Assembly: GCA_018608925.1 (NCBI GenBank)
Contig: JABAYQ010000087.1
Location: forward strand, 5,224-11,945
Length of the DNA stretch: 6,722 nt
Direction: 5' to 3'
Origin: Cryomorphaceae bacterium
Lineage (GTDB): Bacteria > Bacteroidota > Bacteroidia > Flavobacteriales > UBA7312
Position 1 is the stretch's first letter, and each line of letters begins with the position of its first letter. Below the pieces are notes generated by a model that was given only the letters and a program-made list of their open reading frames with translations, was not told the DNA's origin and searched no databases. Shown piece after piece: positions 1 to 6,611 of the stretch. A program made the translations under genes and the position numbers.

Positions 1-539
1 ATAAATTTAAAATTGTGGTTTTCGATTTTTATTTTTGACAAACTCCCCGATAAAATATTTTGCTCTGTGTCAGGAATCCAACATTCTTGGTATTTATTAA
101 TAAACCATAAGTTTACTTTTCTAATTAGAATAGAGAGTATTGGAGATTGAATATTTACCTGATGAGTAATGAAAACAGAAGGAATGGTTTTGTTGTACAT
201 GCCGTATCTGTTATCAGAAATAATTCCGTCTATTTCAAAATCTGCAATTATTTGTTTCAGGTCTTTATGCTCTTTTCTTATTTTATTTAAAATTCTGAAA
301 CTTTGAAAAATCATGCTAAATATCATCCATCCATTTTTAGGATAGGTGATGTTATATCCTTCTAATTTAATGAACTGATTGCGAGGAAATTCTTTTATAA
401 GCAGATCTAGGGAGCGAGATGCTGCACAAAACAAAACCTCATAACCTTCCTTTTCTAACGCTCTTGCTATAGGAATACATCTAGTTGCATGTCCTAATCC
501 CCAATCTAGAGGAGCAATAAGAATTTTCTTTTTTTTCAT
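1..539 (-). CDS. MurG-like glycosyltransferase, 5' part only (runs off left edge)
   Basis: I translated this from the ATG at 539-537 on the minus strand. It stays open for 179 codons to the window edge, so the C-terminal part is missing. The N-terminus begins MKKKKILIAPLDWGLGHATR, with a GLGHATR glycine-rich loop at residues 14-20. This resembles the first Rossmann half of MurG/GT28-like (GT-B fold) glycosyltransferases, and the APLDWGLGHATR wording is typical of Bacteroidota proteins annotated as UDP-GlcNAc:LPS transferase-related. Other family-like stretches are ISDNRYG (107-113), FITHQ (123-127) and CWIPD (153-157). The nucleotide-sugar-binding C-terminal half is not visible, so donor and acceptor are unknown; a role in cell-envelope glycan or glycolipid synthesis is inferred. 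There is no signal peptide, so it is probably cytoplasmic or peripherally membrane-bound. It is divergent from trmB, with 48 nt between the starts. A run of eight A (coding strand) lies within codons 2-4. Confidence 0.85.
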   Translation of the reverse strand, partial: MKKKKILIAPLDWGLGHATRCIPIARALEKEGYEVLFCAASRSLDLLIKEFPRNQFIKLEGYNITYPKNGWMIFSMIFQSFRILNKIRKEHKDLKQIIADFEIDGIISDNRYGMYNKTIPSVFITHQVNIQSPILSILIRKVNLWFINKYQECWIPDTEQNILSGSLSKIKIENHNFKF

Positions 540-565
540 TCAGTAAAATTAACTAAAAATTGAAC

Positions 566-573
566 TATTTTTG
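566..573 (+). promoter_or_regulatory. Possible Bacteroidota -7 element (TATTTTTG) before trmB
   Basis: TATTTTTG matches the Bacteroidota -7 consensus TAnnTTTG and ends 14 nt before the TTG start of trmB. No convincing -33 TTTG/TTG is visible about 20 nt upstream. The motif has only six fixed bases in A+T-rich DNA, so chance matches are common. Position between divergent genes is the main support. It would give a very short leader for trmB and its downstream overlapping gene. Confidence 0.35.
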
Positions 574-587
574 TTTAAAAATTACCA

Positions 588-1268
588 TTGGCTAAAAACA
601 AGTTAAAAAAATTCGACGATATAAAGGCTTATAAAAATGTTTTTGAGCCTAGCATTGATGACCTTAAAGATCAATTTAATTTAAGCGGCAAATGGAACGA
701 AATTGTCTTTAAAAATAATAATCCGATTGTTTTAGAACTTGGCTGTGGTATGGGAGAATATTCTGTCGGACTTGCTAAAAAACATCCTAACAAGAACTTT
801 ATTGGAGTAGATATTAAAGGAGCTAGAATGTGGCAAGGTGCTACTCAGGCTATTGATCAAAAGCTGGATAACGTTTGTTTTTTAAGGTTGAGAATTGAAT
901 TTATTCATCAATGTTTTGGATCCAATGAAATTGATGAAATTTGGATTACATTTCCTGATCCTCAAATAAAGAAAAGAAGAGCTACAAGCCGATTAACTCA
1001 TCCTATTTTTTTACAAAGATATCGCCAATTTTTAAGTGATAAAGGTCAGATTCACCTTAAAACAGACAGCCAGTTTTTACACGGTTACACTTTAGGTGTT
1101 ATTCAAGGATGTGGCCATGTTTTAGAAGATGCTGAGCACGACATTTATAATGCTAAAGTTTCTAGAGATAATATGGAGATTAAAACCCATTACGAAAAAT
1201 TATATCTAGCTAAGCAAATGGCAATCACCTATCTTAGGTTCCGATTGAATTTTAACTATGGAAAATAA
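588..1268 (+). CDS. trmB: tRNA (guanine-N7-)-methyltransferase TrmB, TTG start
   Basis: This 226-residue protein is a full-length TrmB, which uses S-adenosylmethionine to make m7G at position 46 in the variable loop of tRNA. Visible motifs are the SAM-binding loop ELGCGMGEYS (50-59), the acidic residue ending the second strand in GVDIKG (D75), the TrmB signature FPDPQIKKRR (122-131), LKTDS (157-161) and the C-terminal THYE (200-203), which corresponds to the conserved TxYE motif. The start is TTG at 588. An in-frame TAA lies at 576-578 with no ATG between, and the next Met (residue 55) falls inside the SAM loop. The N-terminus MAKNKLKKF also matches the expected family opening. The usual Trp after FPDP is Gln here, which I recall as common in Bacteroidota. 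The gene overlaps the next by 11 nt, suggesting translational coupling. It is a cytoplasmic tRNA modification enzyme. Confidence 0.95.
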   Translation: MAKNKLKKFDDIKAYKNVFEPSIDDLKDQFNLSGKWNEIVFKNNNPIVLELGCGMGEYSVGLAKKHPNKNFIGVDIKGARMWQGATQAIDQKLDNVCFLRLRIEFIHQCFGSNEIDEIWITFPDPQIKKRRATSRLTHPIFLQRYRQFLSDKGQIHLKTDSQFLHGYTLGVIQGCGHVLEDAEHDIYNAKVSRDNMEIKTHYEKLYLAKQMAITYLRFRLNFNYGK

Positions 1269-1581
1269 TTTTTTCGAAAAAGTATACCAAGTCGCCCGAC
1301 AAATTCCTCATGGAAAAGTAACCACTTATGGTGCTATAGGTCAGTATCTTGGTTCTCCAAAATCTGCCCGAATGGTTGGCTGGGCTATAAATAAATCTGC
1401 CAAAAAAAACGTACCAGCTCATAGGGTAGTAAACAAACAAGGATTGCTAACAGGTAAGTACCATTTTGATGGAGTTACTCTTATGGAGCAATTGCTTGAA
1501 AATGAAGGTGTAGTGGTTAAAAACAATCAAATTCAAGAGATGGAAATTTACTTTTGGGACCCTAACAAAGAATTAATTTGA
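1258..1581 (+). CDS. Alkyltransferase-like protein (MGMT/Ogt DNA-binding domain, reactive Cys replaced by Ala)
   Basis: This 107-residue protein is the MGMT/Ogt C-terminal DNA-binding domain alone. It shows the helix-turn-helix region with TTYGAIGQYLG (22-32) and the arginine-finger region SARMVGWA (36-43, R38). The active-site strip reads VPAHRVVN (52-59) where an active O6-methylguanine methyltransferase has PCHRV, so the alkyl-accepting cysteine is Ala54. It is therefore an alkyltransferase-like (ATL) protein. ATLs of known function bind O6-alkylguanine, flip the base and recruit nucleotide excision repair rather than removing the alkyl group; that role here is inferred from the family. 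The E. coli relative has Trp at this position, so Ala is a different substitution. The protein has no cysteine at all. The ATG at 1258 lies inside the end of trmB (11-nt overlap, different frame), so the two are probably co-translated. The conserved FFEKVYQVA opening supports this start. Confidence 0.9.
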   Translation: MENNFFEKVYQVARQIPHGKVTTYGAIGQYLGSPKSARMVGWAINKSAKKNVPAHRVVNKQGLLTGKYHFDGVTLMEQLLENEGVVVKNNQIQEMEIYFWDPNKELI

Positions 1582-1607
1582 TTGATTATAAATAAGCCTT
1601 AATTCCT

Positions 1608-1615
1608 TATCTTTG
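1608..1615 (+). promoter_or_regulatory. Likely -7 promoter element (TATCTTTG) for the mrp-nfu-korAB cluster
   Basis: TATCTTTG exactly fits the Bacteroidota sigma-ABfr -7 consensus TAnnTTTG and is followed by CACCG and then the mrp ATG at 1621. Possible -33 elements are TTTG at 1577-1580 and TTG at 1582-1584, but their spacing (27 and 23 nt) is longer than the usual 19-21. Transcription would be expected to start about 5-7 nt after the element, at or next to the ATG, which implies a leaderless or nearly leaderless mRNA. The element lies in the only sizeable gap (39 nt) inside the plus-strand gene run, which supports a separate transcription unit from here. Confidence 0.6.
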
Positions 1616-1620
1616 CACCG

Positions 1621-2745
1621 ATGAAAATTACTAAAGAACAAGTGCTTGAGGCACTATCAACTTTCACTTTACCTGGTGGAGGAGGCAATTTAGTTTCTAC
1701 CGATTCGGTTAGAAATATTCAAATTTTTGGTACTGAAATTGTATTAGACGTAGAAATTAATAATCCGACTTTACAATACAAGAAAAAAGTAGAAGTAGAT
1801 TGTTTGAAAGCGATTCATGACCATGTCTATGAAAAAGCGGATATAAAAGTGAATTTAATTATAAACGCGCCAGAAAAACCTAGCAATGTGATTAGGGGTA
1901 ACGAAATTCCTGGTGTTAAAAATATTATTGCAGTTGCATCTGGTAAGGGTGGTGTAGGTAAGTCTACTATTACAGCTAATTTAGCCGTTGCCTTAGCAGA
2001 CAAAGGGTATAAAGTTGGTCTTGTTGATGCTGATATTTACGGGCCTTCTATGCCTCTTATGTTCGATGTGGTAAATGCAAAGCCTAGCGGAAGAGAAGTG
2101 GATGGAAAAAGAAAGATCTTACCGGTTCAGAGTTATGGTGTAAAATTACTTTCTATTGGGTTCTTTGCTAATACTGATCAAGCAGTAGTATGGAGAGGAG
2201 CTATGGCTTCCAAAGCATTAAATCAAATGTTGTGGGATACCGATTGGGGACAGTTAGACTTTTTGTTAGTCGATTTACCTCCTGGAACTGGCGACATTCA
2301 CCTTTCATTAGTTCAGGCTATTCCTGTAACGGCATCTATTATGGTTAGTACTCCTCAAGCGATTGCTTTGGCAGATGCTAAAAAGGGTGTTGCGATGTTC
2401 CAGATGGAATCTATTAATGTGCCAGTACTTGGTATTGTTGAAAACATGTCTTATTTTACTCCTGAAGACTTGCCAAATAATAAGTATTATATTTTTGGTA
2501 AAGATGGAGCGAAAGAATTAGCAAAAAAATTAAAGTTACCTCTGTTAGCCGAAATTCCTTTAGTGCAAAGTGTTCGTGAGGCTGGAGATGTTGGGCGCCC
2601 TGCAGTTTTGCAAGGAGCTACAGATATAGCAAATTCGTTTGTTCAATTAGCAGAAAATGTGGTGCTTGAAATGAACGAAAGGAATAAATTAGAACCTACT
2701 AAAAGAGTAGAAATTACAACGATGAGTGGTTGTTCAACAAAATAA
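1621..2745 (+). CDS. mrp: Mrp/NBP35-family Fe-S cluster carrier ATPase with N-terminal MIP18 (DUF59) domain
   Basis: This 374-residue cytoplasmic protein has two parts. Residues 1-90 form a MIP18/DUF59-type domain (ITKEQVLEALSTF, with TFTLPGGG at 14-21). Residues about 100-350 form a SIMIBI-class ParA/MinD-like ATPase with a deviant Walker A SGKGGVGKST (107-116), the DADIYGPS segment (136-143), Walker B VDLPPGTGD (217-225) and the ENMSYF segment (274-279). Family members (ApbC/Mrp/Ind1/Nbp35) bind and transfer [4Fe-4S] clusters. Many carry a CxxC shortly after ENMS; here that stretch is FTPEDLPNNKYYIFG with no cysteine. The only cysteines are C61 and C371, the latter in the tail SGCSTK. I recall the same loss in other Bacteroidota homologues, so it is probably lineage-typical. 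The gene starts right after a promoter-like element and is followed 3 nt later by a NifU-domain gene. Confidence 0.93.
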   Translation: MKITKEQVLEALSTFTLPGGGGNLVSTDSVRNIQIFGTEIVLDVEINNPTLQYKKKVEVDCLKAIHDHVYEKADIKVNLIINAPEKPSNVIRGNEIPGVKNIIAVASGKGGVGKSTITANLAVALADKGYKVGLVDADIYGPSMPLMFDVVNAKPSGREVDGKRKILPVQSYGVKLLSIGFFANTDQAVVWRGAMASKALNQMLWDTDWGQLDFLLVDLPPGTGDIHLSLVQAIPVTASIMVSTPQAIALADAKKGVAMFQMESINVPVLGIVENMSYFTPEDLPNNKYYIFGKDGAKELAKKLKLPLLAEIPLVQSVREAGDVGRPAVLQGATDIANSFVQLAENVVLEMNERNKLEPTKRVEITTMSGCSTK

Positions 2746-2748
2746 TTT

Positions 2749-3009
2749 ATGGGAATTATAACTGATCAAAAAATCCTTGACAAAGTAGAAGATGCTCTTA
2801 ACCAAGTTCGTCCTTACTTAGAGTCTGACGGAGGAGATATTCGTTTAATTGAAGTTACAGATGACTTCGTGGTAAAGGTTAAGTTATTAGGAGCATGTAG
2901 TGACTGTCAGGTTAGTATGATGACTCTTAAAGCTGGGGTAGAACAGGCTGTTAAAAAGGTTCTTCCTCAAGTAAAAGAAGTGGTAGATGTCGACAAAATT
3001 GATCAATAA
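2749..3009 (+). CDS. NifU C-terminal-domain (Nfu-type) Fe-S cluster protein
   Basis: This 86-residue protein consists only of a NifU C-terminal (Nfu) domain. It opens with a helix (KILDKVEDALNQVRPYL), then the signature ESDGGDIRLIEV (25-36), and the metal site GACSDCQVSMMTLKAGVE (48-65) with the CxxC pair C50 and C53. In characterised Nfu proteins two such pairs from a dimer hold a [4Fe-4S] cluster, which is passed to target apoproteins. There are no additional domains: no IscU-like scaffold and no degenerate A-type domain as in E. coli NfuA. It begins 3 nt after mrp stops, and its stop codon is followed immediately by the korA start, so it sits between an Fe-S carrier ATPase and an Fe-S enzyme. 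Delivery of clusters to KorB is a reasonable inference, not shown. Confidence 0.93.
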   Translation: MGIITDQKILDKVEDALNQVRPYLESDGGDIRLIEVTDDFVVKVKLLGACSDCQVSMMTLKAGVEQAVKKVLPQVKEVVDVDKIDQ

Positions 3010-4845
3010 ATGACTAAAGAAACAGTAGATAAAGTAGTTATCTTTTTTGCAGGTGACTCTGGAGATGGAATTCAACTTACGGGTTCTCAGTTTACAAATA
3101 CAACCGCACTTTATGGAAATGATTTAAGTACATTTCCAGATTTTCCGGCCGAAATTAGAGCTCCTCAAGGAACTTTAGCTGGGGTGTCCGGTTTTCAAAT
3201 CTCTTTCGGAAGTTCAGAAATTTTTACTCCGGGTGATGAGTGCGATGTTTTAGTAGTAATGAATGTTGCTGCTTTAAAAGCAAACCTTAAAAGATTAAAA
3301 AAACAAGGAACAATTATACTAAACCTTGATGGCTTCGATAAACGTAATCTTAGATTAGCAGGAGTTGAAGAAGATCAAAATCCCTTAACCGATAATTCTC
3401 TTGCTGATTATAGAGTAATCGACATGAATGTTACCAAGCAAACTAGAGAATGCTTGTCGGAAATTTCAATAGGAATCAAAGAGAAAGACAGATGTAAAAA
3501 CATGTTTGTTTTAGGCTTCATTTATTGGATGTATAACCGGTCTCTAGAGCATACTATTTCTTTTCTGAATGAAAAATTCGGAAATAAAATTGACATTTTA
3601 GAGTCTAATATCAAAGTGCTTAAGGCAGGTTATAATTTTGCTAATACTTGTGAAATATCAAGTAGTAGATTTGAAGTAAAACCTGCTAAAATGAAGCCTG
3701 GTGTTTACAGAAACATAATGGGAAATCAGGCAACAGCAATAGGTTTAATTGCTGCTAGCCAACAATCAGGACTAGATTTATTTTATGGTAGTTACCCAAT
3801 AACTCCAGCATCAGATATTTTACACGAACTTTCGAAACATAAAAACTTTGGAGTTAAGTCTTTTCAAGCAGAAGATGAGATTGCAGCTGTTAGTGCAAGT
3901 ATTGGTGCTGCTTTTGGTGGTGCTTTGGGTGTGACTGCTACTTCAGGACCTGGTGTTGCTCTGAAAGGAGAAGCAATAGGATTAGCATTTATGTTAGAGC
4001 TTCCTTTAGTTATTATTAATGTTCAAAGAGGTGGGCCGTCAACAGGATTGCCAACCAAAACAGAACAAGCAGATTTGTTACAAGCAATGTATGGAAGAAA
4101 CGGAGAGGCTCCAATTCCAATAATTGCTCCTCGTACGCCTTCCGATTGTTTCGAAACTATAGTAGAAGCTTGCCGAATTGCAGTAGAACATATGACTCCT
4201 GTCTTTTATTTGTCGGATGGCTATATAGCAAATGGTGCTGAGCCTTGGATGTTCCCTAATGTTAAAGATCTTGCTAAAATTAATGTGCCAAATAAAGATT
4301 TGGGTGGAGAGTACTTCCCATATAAAAGAGATGAGAAGTTAGTTAGAGAATGGGTTACTCCTGGAACTAAAGGGAAGGAACATAGAATTGGTGGACTAGA
4401 AAAAGAAGAGCTCACAGGAAATGTTTCTTATGATTCTGATAATCATGAAAAGATGATTAAAACCAGAGAAAATAAGGTTAATCTAATTGCAAAATCAATT
4501 CCTTTACAGGAATTAGATTCTGGTAAAGAGAAAGCTAAACTGTTAGTCTTAGGATGGGGCTCTACTTATGGAGCAATTAAAACAGCAATGAAAGACGTTC
4601 TGATTCAGGGTTATTCTGTTTCTCACGCTCATATAAAATACATTCATCCTTTCCCGACCAATCTTGGAGAAGTGATCGCTAACTTTGATAAAGTTCTAGT
4701 GCCGGAAATTAATAATGGACAACTAGTGAAAATTTTAAAAGATAAATATGCTGTTGATGCTATTCCATTTAATAAAATTAAAGGAATTCCATTTGAATCA
4801 AGAGAAATTAAGAATCGCATAATTCAAGTATTAGATGGAGAATAA
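3010..4845 (+). CDS. korA: 2-oxoacid:ferredoxin oxidoreductase subunit alpha (gamma-alpha fusion), probably 2-oxoglutarate type
   Basis: This 611-residue protein is the large subunit of a two-subunit 2-oxoacid:ferredoxin oxidoreductase, which decarboxylates a 2-oxoacid with CoA and passes electrons to ferredoxin. Residues about 8-205 are the gamma domain ([14 protein letters not shown] at 12-25, [19 protein letters not shown] at 46-64). Residues about 233-480 are the TPP-binding pyrimidine (alpha) domain with the substrate-recognition motif YPITP (262-266), [10 protein letters not shown] (285-294) and TATSGPG (309-315). Residues about 508-605 form the C-terminal transketolase-like domain ([16 protein letters not shown]). 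[18 protein letters not shown] (458-475) is typical of the KorA group. The protein is full length and unbroken. The choice of 2-oxoglutarate over pyruvate or branched-chain acids rests on resemblance to the KorAB type and is not proven. It starts directly after the nfu stop (0 nt) and overlaps korB by 11 nt. No separate ferredoxin-like delta subunit is in the window. Confidence 0.92.
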   Translation: MTKETVDKVVIFFAGDSGDGIQLTGSQFTNTTALYGNDLSTFPDFPAEIRAPQGTLAGVSGFQISFGSSEIFTPGDECDVLVVMNVAALKANLKRLKKQGTIILNLDGFDKRNLRLAGVEEDQNPLTDNSLADYRVIDMNVTKQTRECLSEISIGIKEKDRCKNMFVLGFIYWMYNRSLEHTISFLNEKFGNKIDILESNIKVLKAGYNFANTCEISSSRFEVKPAKMKPGVYRNIMGNQATAIGLIAASQQSGLDLFYGSYPITPASDILHELSKHKNFGVKSFQAEDEIAAVSASIGAAFGGALGVTATSGPGVALKGEAIGLAFMLELPLVIINVQRGGPSTGLPTKTEQADLLQAMYGRNGEAPIPIIAPRTPSDCFETIVEACRIAVEHMTPVFYLSDGYIANGAEPWMFPNVKDLAKINVPNKDLGGEYFPYKRDEKLVREWVTPGTKGKEHRIGGLEKEELTGNVSYDSDNHEKMIKTRENKVNLIAKSIPLQELDSGKEKAKLLVLGWGSTYGAIKTAMKDVLIQGYSVSHAHIKYIHPFPTNLGEVIANFDKVLVPEINNGQLVKILKDKYAVDAIPFNKIKGIPFESREIKNRIIQVLDGE

Positions 4846-5440
4846 TATATATACCTCAAAAGATTTTGCTACTGATCAGGAAGTTCGATGGTGTCCTGGA
4901 TGTGGAGATTATTCCATATTGAAGCAGGTGCAGTCTGTTATGCCAGAAATAAATGTTCCTAAAGAGGATATTGTGTTTATTTCAGGGATAGGCTGCTCTT
5001 CAAGGTTTCCTTATTATATGAATACTTATGGAATGCATTCAATTCATGGAAGAGCAACTGCTATTGCAAGTGGTTTAAAAGCTTCACGCCCTGACTTAAG
5101 TGTTTGGATAATTACTGGAGATGGCGACTCTTTATCTATTGGTGGAAATCATCTGATTCACTTACTTAGAAGAAATTTTGACACAAATATTTTGTTATTT
5201 AATAACCAGATTTATGGTTTAACAAAAGGACAGTACTCTCCAACCTCGGAACAAGGTAAAAAGACTAAGTCGACTCCTATGGGGTCCATTGACCATCCTT
5301 TTAACCCATTAGCATTGTGTTTAGGTGCTGATTCTACTTTTGTTGCTAGAACTATCGATAGAGACCCAAAGCATTTAAGAGAAATGCTTAAAAGATCTAA
5401 TGATCATAACTTCTTTGTTGGAAATTTACCAGAATTGTAA
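4835..5440 (+). CDS. korB: 2-oxoacid:ferredoxin oxidoreductase subunit beta, N-terminal fragment (frame broken)
   Basis: This 201-residue frame holds the TPP- and most of the Fe-S-binding part of KorB. Cluster cysteines are visible in RWCPGCGDY (C20, C23) and SGIGCSSR (C54). The TPP/Mg2+ motif is [12 protein letters not shown] (95-106), followed by [31 protein letters not shown] sequence (from R112) and KSTPMGS (145-151). Homology-like sequence ends at NDH (189-191). The last ten residues, [10 protein letters not shown], look like out-of-frame translation, and the TAA at 5438-5440 overlaps the TGT that encodes the expected fourth cluster ligand in the other frame. The family is normally about 330-345 residues, so this is about 60 per cent of the protein. 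The start at 4835 overlaps korA by 11 nt. If translated alone it would make a beta subunit lacking the fourth ligand and the C-terminal domain. Confidence 0.85.
   Translation: MENNIYTSKDFATDQEVRWCPGCGDYSILKQVQSVMPEINVPKEDIVFISGIGCSSRFPYYMNTYGMHSIHGRATAIASGLKASRPDLSVWIITGDGDSLSIGGNHLIHLLRRNFDTNILLFNNQIYGLTKGQYSPTSEQGKKTKSTPMGSIDHPFNPLALCLGADSTFVARTIDRDPKHLREMLKRSNDHNFFVGNLPEL
5400..5424 (+). other. Frameshift junction in korB (apparent net +1 shift, probably a loss of about 5 nt)
   Basis: Upstream frame reads AAT GAT CAT (N-D-H) to 5407; the downstream frame reads ACT TCT TTG TTG GAA (T-S-L-L-E) from 5409, leaving a single A at 5408 between them. Homologues as I recall them read roughly NDHKGTSF(V/L)EIYQNC, so two codons (six bases) are replaced by one base, a net loss of 5. 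The alternative is one extra G at 5420/5421, which would give NDHNFFVEIYQ and leave two residues missing; this needs more than one event. The junction directly follows the palindrome ATGATCAT (5400-5407). No homopolymer of note and no recognised programmed-frameshift signal is present. Confidence 0.7.
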
Positions 5441-5831
5441 CGTCTTTAACGATGGTGCATTTTTTGGAATGACTGACAAACAAACTAAAGAAAATCAAAC
5501 TTTATTTTTAGAGCATGGACAGCCTTTGTTATTTGGCGAAAATCATGATAAAGGAATTGTTCTTGATGGATTAAAACCTAAAGTGGTTTCTATGGATGAG
5601 TACTCTAAAGAAGACTTGTGGATTCATGATGAAACTGATCAGGCAAAAGCTGGGTTGTTAAGTCGTTTCTTTGATAATGATTTGCCAAGGCCTTTTGGTG
5701 TATTGTATTGTGAGCAAAGAGAATGCTACGAAGATGCATTGCATAATCAGATAGATAAATCTATTGAGCTTAAAGGCGAAGGAAATCTGGATGATTTGTT
5801 GAGCGGCAACAATAGCTGGACGGTAGATTAA
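5400..5831 (+). CDS. korB: 2-oxoacid:ferredoxin oxidoreductase subunit beta, C-terminal fragment (frame broken)
   Basis: This is the continuation of korB in the +1-shifted frame. The first three codons (MII) precede recognisable sequence, which begins [18 protein letters not shown] at about 5409. The Cys in YQNC (TGT 5436-5438) corresponds to the fourth [4Fe-4S] ligand of OFOR/PFOR beta subunits. Later stretches [17 protein letters not shown] and the C-terminal [15 protein letters not shown] are typical of Bacteroidota-type KorB C-termini. Joined at the shift, the two parts give about 330 residues, close to the family length, with nothing else missing. The ATG at 5400 lies inside the upstream fragment, so separate translation by re-initiation is possible in principle. 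I regard 5400 as a chance start and this as the 3' part of a frameshifted gene. It ends 2 nt from the convergent nadE stop. Confidence 0.8.
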   Translation: MIITSLLEIYQNCNVFNDGAFFGMTDKQTKENQTLFLEHGQPLLFGENHDKGIVLDGLKPKVVSMDEYSKEDLWIHDETDQAKAGLLSRFFDNDLPRPFGVLYCEQRECYEDALHNQIDKSIELKGEGNLDDLLSGNNSWTVD

Positions 5832-5833
5832 TC

Positions 5834-6604
5834 TTATCTAGGGATTTCGCAAACAGGAATTGCAATCATTTTATGCTTATTTCTGCTGTTAAATTGTGTA
5901 TAGATTTCTAGAACTACTTTCTGACGATCACTGATGGTATTTATATCTCCTTTAAAACCCATTGCCCATTCTAATTCTGGATAAGAAGCCCCAATTTGAT
6001 CTTCATCTGTTCTGTCATCGCCCCAAAGTCCATCTGTTGGTGGAGCAACCAAAATAGAATTTGCAACCCCTAAGGTTTCGCATAAAGAATAAACTTCTGT
6101 TTTTAATAAATCGGCAATTGGACTTAAATCAACTCCTCCATCTCCATACTTAGTAAAGAATCCAATACCGAAATCTTCCACCTTGTTTCCTGTTCCAGCG
6201 ACTAATAAATTATTTAATTGTGCCAAGTAATATAAGCTTGTCATTCTTAGCCTTGCTCTAGAGTTTACTAATGCAATTTTATAATTTTCAGAGTTTTTAT
6301 CACCGTCTACAGATTTAACAAATTGATCGTAAAGATCACTAAGATCCATAGTTATAGATTCAACATTGTTAAAATTAGATTTTAACCAATTAATATGTTC
6401 GTTGGCTCTAATTATCTGTTCTTTTTCTTGGTGTATAGGCATTTCTACACAAAGAACTTTCTTTCCTGTTTTAGCAGCTAAAGTAGAGGTAAGAGCTGAG
6501 TCAATTCCTCCCGAAACTCCTACGACAAAACCGTTGGAGTTTGCTTGTTTAACATATTGCTGCATCCACTCAGTGATAAATACAATAATATCTTGATTTT
6601 TCAT
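5834..6604 (-). CDS. nadE: NAD+ synthase (ammonia-dependent type), NadE
   Basis: This 256-residue protein makes NAD+ from nicotinic acid adenine dinucleotide, ATP and ammonia, the last step of NAD synthesis. It has the N-type ATP pyrophosphatase P-loop GVSGGIDSA (29-37), NSRARLRM (114-121), GTGNKVED (137-144), the conserved GFFTKYGDGGVDLSPIADL (148-166) and APPTDGLWGDDRTDE (187-201). There is no N-terminal nitrilase-type glutaminase domain, so it should use free ammonia or rely on a separate glutaminase. Length is near the usual 245-275 for this form. The ATG at 6604-6602 is placed so that the protein opens with the normal amphipathic helix. It is convergent with korB, with 2 nt between stop codons, which leaves no room for a conventional terminator between them. 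A TACCTTTG -7-like element lies 7 nt before the start. Confidence 0.95.
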   Translation of the reverse strand: MKNQDIIVFITEWMQQYVKQANSNGFVVGVSGGIDSALTSTLAAKTGKKVLCVEMPIHQEKEQIIRANEHINWLKSNFNNVESITMDLSDLYDQFVKSVDGDKNSENYKIALVNSRARLRMTSLYYLAQLNNLLVAGTGNKVEDFGIGFFTKYGDGGVDLSPIADLLKTEVYSLCETLGVANSILVAPPTDGLWGDDRTDEDQIGASYPELEWAMGFKGDINTISDRQKVVLEIYTQFNSRNKHKMIAIPVCEIPR

Positions 6605-6611
6605 ATTGACA

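Noticed and set aside
1252..1440. Minus-strand open frame of 62 codons
   Set aside because: It lies antisense inside the well-supported ATL gene, and its translation resembles no family; a shadow of the real gene.
2887..3075. Minus-strand open frame of 62 codons across the nfu/korA junction
   Set aside because: Antisense to two conserved genes with no recognisable protein character.
4221..4415. Minus-strand open frame of 64 codons within korA
   Set aside because: Antisense to conserved KorA sequence (HRIGGLEKE region); Ser/Pro-rich shadow translation.
5400..5440. Programmed ribosomal frameshift in korB
   Set aside because: Other-frame homology resumes before the first-frame stop, but there is no recognised slippery site, internal Shine-Dalgarno or hairpin, and homologues as I know them are single-frame. 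A small deletion or sequence error explains it better.
5822..5850. Bidirectional terminator between korB and nadE
   Set aside because: The stops are 2 nt apart, and I see no GC-rich inverted repeat with T-tract around the junction.
6366..6596. Plus-strand open frame of 76 codons
   Set aside because: Antisense to the N-terminal P-loop region of nadE, which is clearly the real gene; apparent hydrophobic stretches come from the complement of its codons.
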